Assembly: GCA_937974275.1 (NCBI GenBank)
Contig: CALJIF010000045.1
Span: forward strand, 1 to 42,644
Origin: an uncultured Flavobacteriales bacterium
GTDB lineage: Bacteria > Bacteroidota > Bacteroidia > Palsa-965
Reading direction: 5' to 3'
DNA length: 42,644 nucleotides
In this document: piece by piece, positions 15,391 through 24,168 of the stretch
How the letters are laid out: every line of letters begins with the position of its first letter
How positions within the stretch are numbered: the stretch's first letter is position 1
Notes under the pieces: model-generated
What the model was told of the DNA's origin: nothing
Seen by the model: only the letters and a program-made list of their open reading frames with translations
Database searches by the model: none
Program-made: the position numbers and the translations under genes

Positions 15391-16668
15391 GTCAAGTGCT
15401 TCACACATTGCCACGATCGTTGTTTGAAGATCTTCAGCAGTATGTGCTTCAGATACAAAACCAACTTCGTAGCCCGACGGACCCATATAAATGCCGCGTT
15501 CTAACAAGGCGTGATACATGGTGCGGAAAAAACTCATGCTATTCGGATCAATCGCTTCAGCAGTACGAATGTGTTCTGCATTGGAGAAGGCAATCCAATA
15601 GATGGAACCAATTTGATGCATCTTAAACGCATATCCTTTCTTCCGGGCATGCGCATTTACCGCATCGCACAACGTTGAACATTTCTGTTCCAGCTCTTGG
15701 TAAAAATTGTTTCTCAAACAAGCCGTAAGTTGTGCAATTCCGGCACTCATTGCAACAGGGTTTCCACTCAGTGTTCCCGCCTGATAGACATTGCCTTCCG
15801 GCGAAATGCAACTCATGATTTCTTTTCTGCCGCCATACGCACCAACAGGTAATCCACCACCAATAATCTTTCCGTAAGTGATGATGTCAGGCTGTATTTG
15901 GTAATATCCTGCAGCGCCTGTAAATCCTACACGAAATCCTGAAATGACTTCATCGAACAGCAACAAACTGTTGTATTCGTTGCAGATATTGCGCAAGAAA
16001 TGCAGGAATTCTGAGCGTTGCAACAGCAAACCGTTATTGGCCGGAATCGGTTCAATAATTACACAAGCAATATCTTGACCAAATTCTGCGAAGGCTTCTT
16101 TTACTGCAGCTTCATTATCTAATGAAACCACGATAGTTTCATCGACAAAAGCTTCGGGAATACCGGCAGAAGAAGTATTTCCGAACGTGACTAAACCCGA
16201 ACCTGCTTTTACGAGCAAGGAGTCGACGTGCCCGTGATAGCAGCCTTCGAATTTTAATATTTTGTTTTTTCCGGTATAACCTCGAGCCAGGCGAATAGCA
16301 CTCATTACGGCCTCCGTGCCCGAACTCACGAAACGAATTCGTTCAATAAACGGGTTGTTGGATAAAATCAATTCCGCCAGTTCGTTCTCTTTTGCGGTAG
16401 GAGCCCCGAACGAGCTTCCTTCAGCAACGGCTGTACACACCGCATCCACAACGGCATTCGGCGCATGTCCCAGAATCAGCGGTCCCCATGAGCAGCAGTA
16501 ATCAATAAACTCGTTACCGTCTGCATCCCAAATGCGCGAACCTTTTCCTTTAGCTATAAATCGAGGAGTACCACCCACAGAACGAAATGCACGCACCGGT
16601 GAGTTAACGCCTCCCGGAAAATACGATTTCGCTTTTTCAAACAACTGTTCCGAACGACTAGTTTTCAT
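15376..16668 (-). CDS. hemL: Glutamate-1-semialdehyde 2,1-aminomutase
   Basis: 430 residues, normal length. It converts glutamate-1-semialdehyde to 5-aminolevulinate, the committed haem and tetrapyrrole precursor, using PLP or PMP. Diagnostic blocks: FPGGVNSPVRAFRSVGG near the N terminus, FVSSGTEAVMSAIRLARGYT in the middle, LLLFDEVISGFRVG for the cofactor-binding aspartate, and the Schiff-base lysine in TYGKIIGGGLPVGAYGG. The AGTLSGNPVAMSAG block follows. It is transcribed divergently from kynU and stands alone. Confidence 0.96.
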   Translation of the reverse strand: MKTSRSEQLFEKAKSYFPGGVNSPVRAFRSVGGTPRFIAKGKGSRIWDADGNEFIDYCCSWGPLILGHAPNAVVDAVCTAVAEGSSFGAPTAKENELAELILSNNPFIERIRFVSSGTEAVMSAIRLARGYTGKNKILKFEGCYHGHVDSLLVKAGSGLVTFGNTSSAGIPEAFVDETIVVSLDNEAAVKEAFAEFGQDIACVIIEPIPANNGLLLQRSEFLHFLRNICNEYNSLLLFDEVISGFRVGFTGAAGYYQIQPDIITYGKIIGGGLPVGAYGGRKEIMSCISPEGNVYQAGTLSGNPVAMSAGIAQLTACLRNNFYQELEQKCSTLCDAVNAHARKKGYAFKMHQIGSIYWIAFSNAEHIRTAEAIDPNSMSFFRTMYHALLERGIYMGPSGYEVGFVSEAHTAEDLQTTIVAMCEALDLAHQ

Positions 16669-16689
16669 ACGAGTTTAAATTAATGCGGG

Positions 16690-16697
16690 CAAAAATA
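16690..16697 (-). promoter_or_regulatory. TAnnTTTG -7 element for hemL
   Basis: TATTTTTG on the minus strand, 21 bases before the ATG at 16668. It lies in the 117-base region shared with the divergent kynU promoter. Confidence 0.5.
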
Positions 16698-16758
16698 CCG
16701 AATTCGCGGCAGAGAACGAGATATGACACCTGTCAGTTCCATCATTCCCTGATGTTGC

Positions 16759-16766
16759 TATTTTTG
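16759..16766 (+). promoter_or_regulatory. TAnnTTTG -7 element for kynU-kmo
   Basis: TATTTTTG, 19 bases before the ATG at 16786. The same octamer serves hemL on the opposite strand. Confidence 0.5.
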
Positions 16767-16785
16767 ACCTTTTACAATTAAAACC

Positions 16786-18069
16786 ATGCATCCGACAAAT
16801 AGTTCAGATTACGCCAAATATTGTGACGAGCACGATGCGTTATCATCGATTCGTTCCCGCTATCATTTCCCTCAATTTAATGGAGAAGACGTGTTGTACT
16901 TTACGGGCAATTCGTTGGGACTGCAGCCTAAATCTACACGTGCTCATATTGAACAGGAATTGAATGACTGGGCGACGTTTGGCGTTGAAGGTCATTTTCG
17001 TGCCAAACATCCCTGGTATTCGTACCATGAAAATTTGACGGACGGACTGGCTCGTGTTGTAGGTGCATTGCCGATTGAGGTTGTTGCCATGAATCAGCTG
17101 ACCTCCAACGTTCATTTTTTAATGGCGTCATTTTATCGTCCGGACAAAAAGCGCTACAAGATCATTACAGAATATAAAGCCTTTCCTTCCGATCAATACG
17201 CAGTTCAAACGCAGGTGGAATGGCACGGCTACAAGTATGAAGATGCCGTAATAGAAATTGCTCCGCGCGCAGGCGAGTACCTGATTCATACCGAAGATAT
17301 ATTGTCGGCAATTGAGCAGCACAAAGATGAATTGGCGTTAGTATTTATCGGCGGTGTTAACTATTATACCGGTCAGGTATTTGACATGTCAACAATTACG
17401 AAAGCTGCACATGACGTCGGCGCGTATGCGGGTTTTGATTTAGCGCATGCGGCCGGAAACATAAAAATGAACTTGCACGATTGGCAGGTTGATTTCGCGT
17501 GTTGGTGCAGTTATAAATATTTGAACAGCGGTCCGGGAAGTGTGGCCGGCGCTTTTGTTCACGAACGTCATGCACACAGCAATTTACCGCGTTTGGCAGG
17601 TTGGTGGGGACACGACAAAACCCAGCGCTTCAAAATGGAGAAAGGTTTTGTACCTATGCCCGGAGCCGAAGGTTGGCAATTGAGTAATGCTCCAGTTTTG
17701 TCGATGGCTGCGCACAAAGCAGCGTTAGAGTTGTTTGATGAAGTAGGCATGGACGCGCTGTGTAAAAAAAGCGAAGCATTAACTGCTTTTCTGGAATTGG
17801 TGATTGATGATATCAGTGCGCGAAACAATGGGGTGTTGGAAATTATTACACCGCGCGATAAGCGTTGGAGAGGTTGCCAACTGAGTATTGTAGCCAAAGG
17901 ATTCGGTAAAAACTTATTCGAAACATTAATACACAATGGTGTAGTTCCGGATTGGCGTGAACCGAATGTGATCAGGCTGGCGCCGGTTCCGATGTACAAT
18001 TCATTCATGGACATCTGGAAGTTTGGTCAACGTCTGGAAGAATGTATGCAACAAGTTTCATCTAAATAA
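16786..18069 (+). CDS. kynU: Kynureninase
   Basis: 427 residues. It is a PLP enzyme that cleaves kynurenine or 3-hydroxykynurenine to (3-hydroxy)anthranilate and alanine. FTGNSLGLQPKSTRAHIEQEL near the N terminus, written here as the FTGNSLGLQPK block at about 39-49, FDLAHAAGN, and the cofactor lysine K244 in WCSYKYLNSGPGS are typical; GWWGHDKTQRFKM and WQLSNAPVLSM are also family blocks. It is followed ten bases later by kynurenine 3-monooxygenase. The pair points to 3-hydroxyanthranilate production, the branch that leads to quinolinate and NAD in several Bacteroidota, rather than to anthranilate. Confidence 0.95.
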   Translation: MHPTNSSDYAKYCDEHDALSSIRSRYHFPQFNGEDVLYFTGNSLGLQPKSTRAHIEQELNDWATFGVEGHFRAKHPWYSYHENLTDGLARVVGALPIEVVAMNQLTSNVHFLMASFYRPDKKRYKIITEYKAFPSDQYAVQTQVEWHGYKYEDAVIEIAPRAGEYLIHTEDILSAIEQHKDELALVFIGGVNYYTGQVFDMSTITKAAHDVGAYAGFDLAHAAGNIKMNLHDWQVDFACWCSYKYLNSGPGSVAGAFVHERHAHSNLPRLAGWWGHDKTQRFKMEKGFVPMPGAEGWQLSNAPVLSMAAHKAALELFDEVGMDALCKKSEALTAFLELVIDDISARNNGVLEIITPRDKRWRGCQLSIVAKGFGKNLFETLIHNGVVPDWREPNVIRLAPVPMYNSFMDIWKFGQRLEECMQQVSSK

Positions 18070-18079
18070 TAGTAGTGCA

Positions 18080-19429
18080 ATGGGTAAGTCAGTAACATTA
18101 ATCGGAGCCGGATTGGTAGGTTCGTTGTTGTCCATCTATTTAAGTAAGCGCGGTTATCAAGTTACCGTTTACGAACGTCGACCTGATTTGCGCAAGAACC
18201 GTATTTCGGCAGGGCGCTCCATCAATTTGGCGTTAAGCGACAGAGGATGGAGAGGATTGGAGCGTGTGGGTATCGGGGACGAGATTAAGAAAGTGGCGTT
18301 ACCGATGCCGGGAAGAATTATCCACCATCAGGATCGTAGCATTGTTACGCAGCCTTATGGTAAAGACGGACAAGCCATTTGGTCGGTGAGTCGTGGAGGG
18401 TTGAATTGTGTGTTGATGGATTTGGCGGAGCAGCATGGCGTGAAAATTCATTATAATGAGCGTTGTACGAATGTTGATTTGGAATCGGCAACGGCGCACT
18501 TTGAAAATACGGAGACACATGTAAAATCAGTAGTGCAAAACGATGTTGTATTTTCTACTGATGGAGCGTTTTCTGCAGGGCGATTGCAAATGCAACTCAC
18601 GACAGACCGTTTCGACTATGCGCAAAAATATTTGCAGCACGGCTATAAAGAATTGACGATTCCACCAACAGCAAGTGGTGATTTTGCAATGGATCCGAAA
18701 GGGCTGCACATTTGGCCGCGCGGGCAGTTTATGCTGATTGCGCTACCTAACATGGATAAATCATTTACATGTACGTTGTTCTTTCCTTTTGAAGGTGATG
18801 TTTCGTTCGCATCGTTAAACACGGAACAGAAAATGTTGGATTTTTTCATGAAAACTTTTCCCGATGCGGTGGATCTGATGCCGGCATTGAAAGAAGAATA
18901 TTTTTCGAATCCGACGTCATCCCTAAGTATTGTAAAGTGCTGGCCGTGGACGTATAAAAACAAATTCGCGATGGTCGGAGATTCGGCTCATGCAATTGTT
19001 CCTTTCTATGGACAAGGCATGAACTGCGGCTTTGAAGATTGTGTGGTGATGGATGATTATTTGAGTCAATTCGGAGACGATCTGGAAAAAGTATTCAAAG
19101 CGTATGAATTAAGTCGCAAGCCCGATGGTGACGCGATCGCTGATCTGGCAGTAGCCAACTTTGTGGAAATGCGTGATCGCACTGCAGATCCGAAGTTTTT
19201 GTTGCAGAAGAAAATCGAAGCCTGGTTTAGCGAAAAACATCCCGATAAATGGATTCCACTGTACACCATGGTTACATTCCGTCCGGATATTCGCTATTCA
19301 ACCGCACTGAGTGAAGGCAACAAACAAGAAGCCGTAATGCAACGTGTAATGCGTGAGATTCCGAATATTGAAACGAATTGGAATTCTCCGGAAGTGGAGC
19401 AAGCGATTTTGGCGCAATTGTCTGTTTAG
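18080..19429 (+). CDS. kmo: Kynurenine 3-monooxygenase
   Basis: 449 residues from the ATG at 18080 (MGKSVTLIGAG). An upstream open frame overlapping kynU is ignored because the Rossmann motif must sit at the N terminus. It is an FAD-dependent aromatic hydroxylase that makes 3-hydroxykynurenine. The dinucleotide fold is GAGLVG at 9-14, GRSINLALSDRGWRGLERVG is the KMO-specific block, and the second FAD motif is GDSAHAIVPFYGQGMNCG near residue 299. No membrane tail is apparent, as in other bacterial forms. The kynU-kmo order lets the product of Kmo be used directly by KynU. No tryptophan 2,3-dioxygenase or 3-hydroxyanthranilate dioxygenase lies in the window. Confidence 0.95.
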   Translation: MGKSVTLIGAGLVGSLLSIYLSKRGYQVTVYERRPDLRKNRISAGRSINLALSDRGWRGLERVGIGDEIKKVALPMPGRIIHHQDRSIVTQPYGKDGQAIWSVSRGGLNCVLMDLAEQHGVKIHYNERCTNVDLESATAHFENTETHVKSVVQNDVVFSTDGAFSAGRLQMQLTTDRFDYAQKYLQHGYKELTIPPTASGDFAMDPKGLHIWPRGQFMLIALPNMDKSFTCTLFFPFEGDVSFASLNTEQKMLDFFMKTFPDAVDLMPALKEEYFSNPTSSLSIVKCWPWTYKNKFAMVGDSAHAIVPFYGQGMNCGFEDCVVMDDYLSQFGDDLEKVFKAYELSRKPDGDAIADLAVANFVEMRDRTADPKFLLQKKIEAWFSEKHPDKWIPLYTMVTFRPDIRYSTALSEGNKQEAVMQRVMREIPNIETNWNSPEVEQAILAQLSV

Positions 19430-19518
19430 GTTGAGTGTAAATACCTGAAAATCAATAATTAGGCATTTGGCCTTAGGGATTTTCGCCAATAAATATGTGC
19501 GTTGGTTATTTTTCTTCT

Positions 19519-19526
19519 TATCTTCG
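19519..19526 (+). promoter_or_regulatory. -7-like element TATCTTCG for rplU-rpmA
   Basis: One base off the TAnnTTTG consensus. A TTG lies at 19502-19504, 14 bases upstream. 39 bases separate the box from the ATG at 19566. The same variant octamer precedes the carboxylase gene at 35178. Confidence 0.4.
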
Positions 19527-19565
19527 CGTCCCCTTAAGGGAATATTAACTCAATAAAAGTCAAAC

Positions 19566-20096
19566 ATGTACGCAATTGTAGAAATAGCCGGGCTCCAGTA
19601 CAAAGTGGCAAAAAAACAACGTGTTTTTGTGCACCGCCTCGAGGCTACAGAAGGAAGCGCCATTGAATTGGGCAAAGTACTTCTTATCGACAACAACGGT
19701 AAAATTACCGTTGGAGCACCTGAAATTGATGGTGCACGTGTGGCAGCTAAAGTGTTGTCACATTTAAAAGGTGATAAAGTGATTGTCTTCAAGAAGAAGC
19801 GTCGCAAAGGTTACCAGAAGTTGAACGGCCACCGTCAGCAACTTACCGAGTTGTTGATTCAGGGCATTTTAGGCAAAGGCGAGAAATTGTCTGCTGATGA
19901 TGCTAAGATTGAGGCTGCTTCGATTTTGGAATTGAAAGCACGCTCTGCTGCAAAGCCTTCAAAGAAAGTATTCGCTGACGCGACAGCTGAAGCTGAGGTA
20001 GAAGAAGCACCAAAGAAAAAAGCACCTGCTAAAAAGGCGGCTCCCGCTAAAAAAGCAGCAGCGAAAAAAACAACCCGTAAGAAAAAGGAAGATTAA
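19566..20096 (+). CDS. rplU: Ribosomal protein L21 with long lysine/alanine-rich C-terminal extension
   Basis: 176 residues; the normal L21 core is about 100-105. The core is clear: MYAIVEIAGLQYKVAKKQ, then VLLIDNNGKITVGAP, and FKKKRRKGYQKLNGHRQQ, the 23S rRNA-binding part, with the core ending around residue 100. The remaining 70 or so residues include an alpha-helical stretch LSADDAKIEAASILELKARS, then an acidic AEAEVEEA and a low-complexity KKKAPAKKAAPAKKAAAKK tail. The frame is intact and ends 20 bases before rpmA, so the extension is not an assembly fusion. Similar tails occur on ribosomal proteins of this phylum. L21 binds 23S rRNA in the large subunit. Confidence 0.95.
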   Translation: MYAIVEIAGLQYKVAKKQRVFVHRLEATEGSAIELGKVLLIDNNGKITVGAPEIDGARVAAKVLSHLKGDKVIVFKKKRRKGYQKLNGHRQQLTELLIQGILGKGEKLSADDAKIEAASILELKARSAAKPSKKVFADATAEAEVEEAPKKKAPAKKAAPAKKAAAKKTTRKKKED

Positions 20097-20116
20097 CCTT
20101 TTAATAAGATAATACC

Positions 20117-20377
20117 ATGGCACACAAAAAAGGTGAAGGTAAAGTAAAGAACGGCCGCGAATCAGAAAGTAAGCGACTTGGCGTTAAGATCTACGGTGGT
20201 CAGTTGGCTATCGCAGGTAATATTATTGTTCGTCAGCGCGGAACTGTGCACTATCCCGGATCAAACGTAGGAATGGGTAAAGACCATACTTTGTTTGCAT
20301 TGGTTGATGGAACAGTGAAGTTCACGAAGCGTCGTGATGACAGATCATACGTGTCGATTGAACCTTTCAACGCGTAA
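20117..20377 (+). CDS. rpmA: Ribosomal protein L27
   Basis: 86 residues. It sits at the peptidyl-transferase region of the large ribosomal subunit. MAHKKGEGKVKNGRES at the N terminus, SKRLGVKIYGGQ, and IIVRQRGTVHYPGSNVGMGKD are all diagnostic. The N terminus is the mature type with AHKKG directly after the start methionine, so no processed leader of the Firmicutes type is needed. It forms the usual rplU-rpmA pair and is followed at once by a strong terminator. Confidence 0.96.
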   Translation: MAHKKGEGKVKNGRESESKRLGVKIYGGQLAIAGNIIVRQRGTVHYPGSNVGMGKDHTLFALVDGTVKFTKRRDDRSYVSIEPFNA

Positions 20378-20398
20378 TCTGTATTGCCCTAAGTTTTT

Positions 20399-20430
20399 AA
20401 ACACCCACAGCAATGTGGGTGTTTTTGTTT
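20399..20430 (+). terminator. Intrinsic terminator of rplU-rpmA
   Basis: Eight-base stem ACACCCAC (20401-20408) and GTGGGTGT (20415-20422), loop AGCAAT, extended by flanking A and T pairs and followed by TTTTTGTTTT. It lies 23 bases after the rpmA stop. Confidence 0.9.
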
Positions 20431-20450
20431 TAGACCTGTCGGGTTATCGT

Positions 20451-20458
20451 TAACTTTG
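20451..20458 (+). promoter_or_regulatory. TAnnTTTG -7 element for serS operon
   Basis: TAACTTTG, 20 bases before the serS ATG at 20479. A TTTG (20424-20427) lies 23 bases upstream, inside the terminator T tract. Confidence 0.55.
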
Positions 20459-20478
20459 CCTTATACTCAGATATAGTT

Positions 20479-21750
20479 ATGCTTCAGATTCAAGTTATTC
20501 GCGAAAACAAAGAAGAAGTTGTTCGCCGCTTAGCCAAGAAAAATTTTAAAGGATTAGAAATTATAGATCAGATTGTACAAACTGACGCTGATCGTCGCAG
20601 TACTCAAACTGAATTGGATTCGTTAAAGGCAGACGCCAACGCCATCGCGAAGCAAATCGGTGAAATGATGAAGTCGGGAAAAAAGGCGGAAGCAGAAGAT
20701 CTCAAAAACAAAAGCACTGCACTGAAAGAAACCGAAAAAGCACTACAGGAACGCCTCAATACTGCAGAAGCAGAACTCGAGAAGTTGTTAGTGTTAGTGC
20801 CGAACTTGCCGGCAGATGTGGTGCCTGAAGGTCGTTTACCGGAAGACAACAAAACGGTATTCACACACGGTGAGATTCCTGCGTTGTACGAAGGCGCACA
20901 GCCGCACTGGGATTTAGCTGCCAAGTATGATTTGATTGATTTTGAATTGGGCGTTAAACTTACCGGTGCCGGATTTCCCGTATATAAAGGCAAAGGCGCA
21001 CGTTTGCAGCGCGCGCTCATCAACTTCTTCCTCGATCGTGCCACGGCCGCAGGTTATCTTGAAGTACAACCGCCAATTTTGGTAAATGCCGATTCCGGAT
21101 TTGGAACAGGTCAGCTGCCCGATAAAGAAGGACAAATGTATCACGTAACGGTGGACGATTTGTACCTCATTCCAACAGCTGAAGTACCTATTACCAATAT
21201 TTATCGCGATGTGATTGTAAAGGCCGAAGATCTTCCGATTAAGAACTGCGGTTACACACCATGTTTCCGTCGTGAGGCCGGATCATACGGTAAAGATGTT
21301 CGCGGATTAAATCGTTTGCATCAGTTTGATAAAGTCGAAATTGTACAAATTCAACATCCCGATAAGTCGTATCAAACGCTGGAAGAAATGCGTGAATTCG
21401 TAGCAGGATTGTTGAAGGATCTGGAGTTGCCGTTTCGTACGCTGTTGTTGTGTGGTGGCGATATGAGTTTTGCTTCTGCTCAAACGTATGATATGGAGGT
21501 GTTCTCTGCAGCGCAGCAACGTTGGCTGGAAGTAAGTTCCGTTTCCAACTTCGAAGCATTTCAAAGTAATCGTTTGAAGTTGCGTTACCGTGAAGGCAGC
21601 GAAAAACCTCGTCTGGCGCATACCTTGAACGGAAGTGCATTGGCATTGCCGCGGATAGTTGCAGCATTGCTGGAAAATAATCAGGAACCGGATGGAATTC
21701 GCATTCCTAAAGTGTTGGTTCCGTATACCGGATTTGACAAAATCAATTAA
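20479..21750 (+). CDS. serS: Seryl-tRNA synthetase
   Basis: 423 residues, the normal length. It charges tRNA-Ser (and tRNA-Sec where present). The N-terminal 100 residues are the charged helical coiled-coil arm that grips the tRNA long variable arm (KKAEAEDLKNKSTALKETEK region). Class II motif 2 is CFRREAGSYGKDVRGLNRLH, and motif 3 is HTLNGSALALPRIVAALLEN. YLIPTAEVPITN, for serine binding, lies between them. First gene of a plus-strand run of five closely spaced genes continuing to rsmA. Confidence 0.97.
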   Translation: MLQIQVIRENKEEVVRRLAKKNFKGLEIIDQIVQTDADRRSTQTELDSLKADANAIAKQIGEMMKSGKKAEAEDLKNKSTALKETEKALQERLNTAEAELEKLLVLVPNLPADVVPEGRLPEDNKTVFTHGEIPALYEGAQPHWDLAAKYDLIDFELGVKLTGAGFPVYKGKGARLQRALINFFLDRATAAGYLEVQPPILVNADSGFGTGQLPDKEGQMYHVTVDDLYLIPTAEVPITNIYRDVIVKAEDLPIKNCGYTPCFRREAGSYGKDVRGLNRLHQFDKVEIVQIQHPDKSYQTLEEMREFVAGLLKDLELPFRTLLLCGGDMSFASAQTYDMEVFSAAQQRWLEVSSVSNFEAFQSNRLKLRYREGSEKPRLAHTLNGSALALPRIVAALLENNQEPDGIRIPKVLVPYTGFDKIN

Positions 21751-21761
21751 TTCGAAACGTG

Positions 21762-22325
21762 ATGAAGCAATTAGGTTTAGGAGTAATTATCGCATTACTT
21801 GGTTTGTCCTGCAAAGGGCCGGCGCACGAGGCCGAATTGAAAACTATCGATAGCCTGAAACAGGTATTGGCACAAACGGATAGTGTGTTGGCTTTAGTAA
21901 ATATTGATGAAGTAAAAACGCGCCATGATGAAATGCACAATAACATGCAGTTCATTCAAATTAATATTGATAAAATGGGCGATACGCTGGATTTCAAAAC
22001 CGGTTTATACTTGTCAGAATATAAGCAGTTGCGCAAGCAGTTACGATTAATTCAATCCGGTGTGGTGCAGAATACGGCGTTGGTAGATTCTGTGATGAAA
22101 AATTTGAATGATTTCGAGCACGACTTAAAAAATAATACGCTGGACAAAAGCGTTAATCTGGAAGGGGCAATGGCAGCCGAAAAAATGCAAGTTAATGCGT
22201 TGTATCAGGGGTCATTGAACTTGCCGAAATTGTTTATCGAATCGCGTGCTTCGTATGATACTTTATCACCTAAGGTGAATGCATTCGTGGATCAGTTAAG
22301 CACGAAAATGAATTTGAAAAAATAG
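21762..22325 (+). CDS. Lipoprotein, helical, unknown function
   Basis: 187 residues from the ATG at 21762; a GTG one codon earlier is less likely. The signal MKQLGLGVIIALLGLSC puts the lipidated cysteine at position 17. The mature protein is strongly alpha-helical with heptad-like patterns (TIDSLKQVLAQTDSVLALV and KQLRKQLRLIQSGVVQ), suggesting a coiled coil. It starts 11 bases after serS and ends two bases before the TPR gene. I do not recognise the family; its fixed company with the TPR protein suggests that the two periplasmic products may act together. Confidence 0.75.
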   Translation: MKQLGLGVIIALLGLSCKGPAHEAELKTIDSLKQVLAQTDSVLALVNIDEVKTRHDEMHNNMQFIQINIDKMGDTLDFKTGLYLSEYKQLRKQLRLIQSGVVQNTALVDSVMKNLNDFEHDLKNNTLDKSVNLEGAMAAEKMQVNALYQGSLNLPKLFIESRASYDTLSPKVNAFVDQLSTKMNLKK

Positions 22326-22327
22326 GA

Positions 22328-24166
22328 ATGGTAAAACGACTGCTGATCATTGTTGGATTTCTTTTCATAGCAGTCGGTATTACCGCACAGCCGGATCCTC
22401 CATCGTCCGATGAGCAGTTGGCCAACCAATACTACGCTGCCGGCGAGTTCGATAAAGCAGTGGTGTATTACGAAAAACTGTACGAAAAAAATCCGTTACA
22501 GATTTATTACGAATATTACCTCAACTGTTTAATCAATATTCAGAGTTACAAGAAGGCCGAGAAGCTGGTCAAGAAGCAGGCTGCATGGTATAAGGCGGAC
22601 CTGACTTACTTCGTTGATATGGGGCGTGTTTTTCGTGCCCAGGGACAAGAAGATAAAGCGAAGAAGGAATTTAATGCAGGTGTTAACGCTATAAATCCTA
22701 ACACATCGGCGAATCGTGTAATTGATTTGGCCAATGCATTTTTAGGTATTAACGAAACAGATTGGGCAATTACATCCTTGCAGAAAGGTCGTAAGGAATT
22801 GAAAGGCGTGTATTCGTTTCACGCTGAGTTAGCGGATGTGTACTACTACAAAAAAGATTACACCTCCATGATCAACGAGTATTTGGGATTGCTTGATGAA
22901 TCGCCTTTGTACAAGCAGCAAGTGCAGAATAGTCTTCAGGCTAAAATGGACAGTGATACGGACAACAAAATTTCCGTGTTACTGAAAACAGAATTATTAA
23001 AACGTTCACAGCGCGAACCTAACAATACCACCTGGCCGGAATTGTTGGTGTGGTTATTCATGCAGGAGAAAAATTTTGCAGGCGCGTTGGTTCAGGCAAA
23101 GGCAATTGATAAGCGGAAACAATTAGAAGGTGAAGAAATTATTCCACTGGCCGAAATGGCGCGCAGCAATCAGGAGTATGATGTGGCGTCGGATGCGTAT
23201 GACTATGTCATCGGATTAGGTACCGGCAAAATGTATTACCGCACAGCGAAAATGGAAAAGATGAATACGCGGTATGAGCGTATTGTGAATACCACGAATT
23301 ACACCATCCAGGATTTACTCTCGTTGGAGGCTGAAATGAAATCTACACTGGAGGAGTTGGGTAAGAACAATACCACCGTTTCTCTTATTCGCTCTCTGGC
23401 GCACCTTCAGGCGTTTTATATGGATAAACCCAAAGAAGCAATTGTGCTGTTGGAGGAAGCATTGCTATTGCCGGGTTTGAATGCCAACGAACAAGCATTG
23501 TGTAAACTGGAATTGGGTGATGTTTTAGTTCTGGATGGTCAGGTTTGGGAAGCTTCGTTGCGTTATTCACAAGTAGAGAAAGCTTATAAGTACGACGCTA
23601 TCGGGCAGGAAGCAAAATTCCGAAATGCAAAGGTGGCTTTTTATGTAGGCGATTTTGAATGGGCTCAGGCGCAGCTAAATGTTTTAAAAGGTTCTACGTC
23701 GAAACTTATATCTAATGATGCGATGTATCTGTCCATGGTAATCACCGACAACCTCGCATTGGATAGTAATCCGGAACCATTAATGCGATTTGCAAAAGCA
23801 GATTTGATGTTATTTCAGCACCAATACGATAAAGCAAAAATTTATCTCGATTCTATTGATCGTGATTACGGAATGCATGCTTTAGCTGATGATGTGCTTT
23901 TTATGCGTTATCGAATTGCCTACAAACAGCAGCGTTGGGCAGAAGCAGCAGGATATTTACAAAAGTTGACGGCGACACACAGTACGGATATTCTCGCCGA
24001 CGATGCATGGTTTCGTCTTGCCGAATTGTACGAATACAAATTGGGTGATACAGAAAAAGCCAAACAGTGCTACGAAGAAATTATTTTGAAATACCCCGGA
24101 AGTTTATTCGTGGTAGATGCACGAAAACGTTATCGCGTGTTGCGTGGCGATAAATTAAATGACTAG
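22328..24166 (+). CDS. Secreted TPR-repeat protein
   Basis: 612 residues with a signal peptide ending AVGITAQ. The whole mature region is tetratricopeptide-like, with helical pairs such as YYAAGEFDKAVVYYEKLYEK at about 35-54, a second near 96-115, ADVYYYKKDYTSMINEYLG, and a final AELYEYKLGDTEKAKQCYEE near the C terminus. At least ten degenerate repeats are likely. It is a probable periplasmic or outer-membrane scaffold. It lies two bases after the coiled-coil lipoprotein gene and two bases before the DUF4286 gene, inside a translation-related operon. Function unknown beyond protein binding. Confidence 0.82.
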   Translation: MVKRLLIIVGFLFIAVGITAQPDPPSSDEQLANQYYAAGEFDKAVVYYEKLYEKNPLQIYYEYYLNCLINIQSYKKAEKLVKKQAAWYKADLTYFVDMGRVFRAQGQEDKAKKEFNAGVNAINPNTSANRVIDLANAFLGINETDWAITSLQKGRKELKGVYSFHAELADVYYYKKDYTSMINEYLGLLDESPLYKQQVQNSLQAKMDSDTDNKISVLLKTELLKRSQREPNNTTWPELLVWLFMQEKNFAGALVQAKAIDKRKQLEGEEIIPLAEMARSNQEYDVASDAYDYVIGLGTGKMYYRTAKMEKMNTRYERIVNTTNYTIQDLLSLEAEMKSTLEELGKNNTTVSLIRSLAHLQAFYMDKPKEAIVLLEEALLLPGLNANEQALCKLELGDVLVLDGQVWEASLRYSQVEKAYKYDAIGQEAKFRNAKVAFYVGDFEWAQAQLNVLKGSTSKLISNDAMYLSMVITDNLALDSNPEPLMRFAKADLMLFQHQYDKAKIYLDSIDRDYGMHALADDVLFMRYRIAYKQQRWAEAAGYLQKLTATHSTDILADDAWFRLAELYEYKLGDTEKAKQCYEEIILKYPGSLFVVDARKRYRVLRGDKLND

Positions 24167-24168
24167 TT

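Noticed and set aside
16786..19429. Kynurenine genes as part of an antibiotic or secondary-metabolite cluster
   Set aside because: No synthase, tailoring, transport or resistance genes nearby; neighbours are housekeeping.
19465..19485. AGGC/GCCT hairpin after kmo as a terminator
   Set aside because: Four to five pairs and no T tract directly after it.
20604..21044. 146-codon open frame on the minus strand
   Set aside because: Antisense to serS; serine- and alanine-rich shadow of coding sequence.
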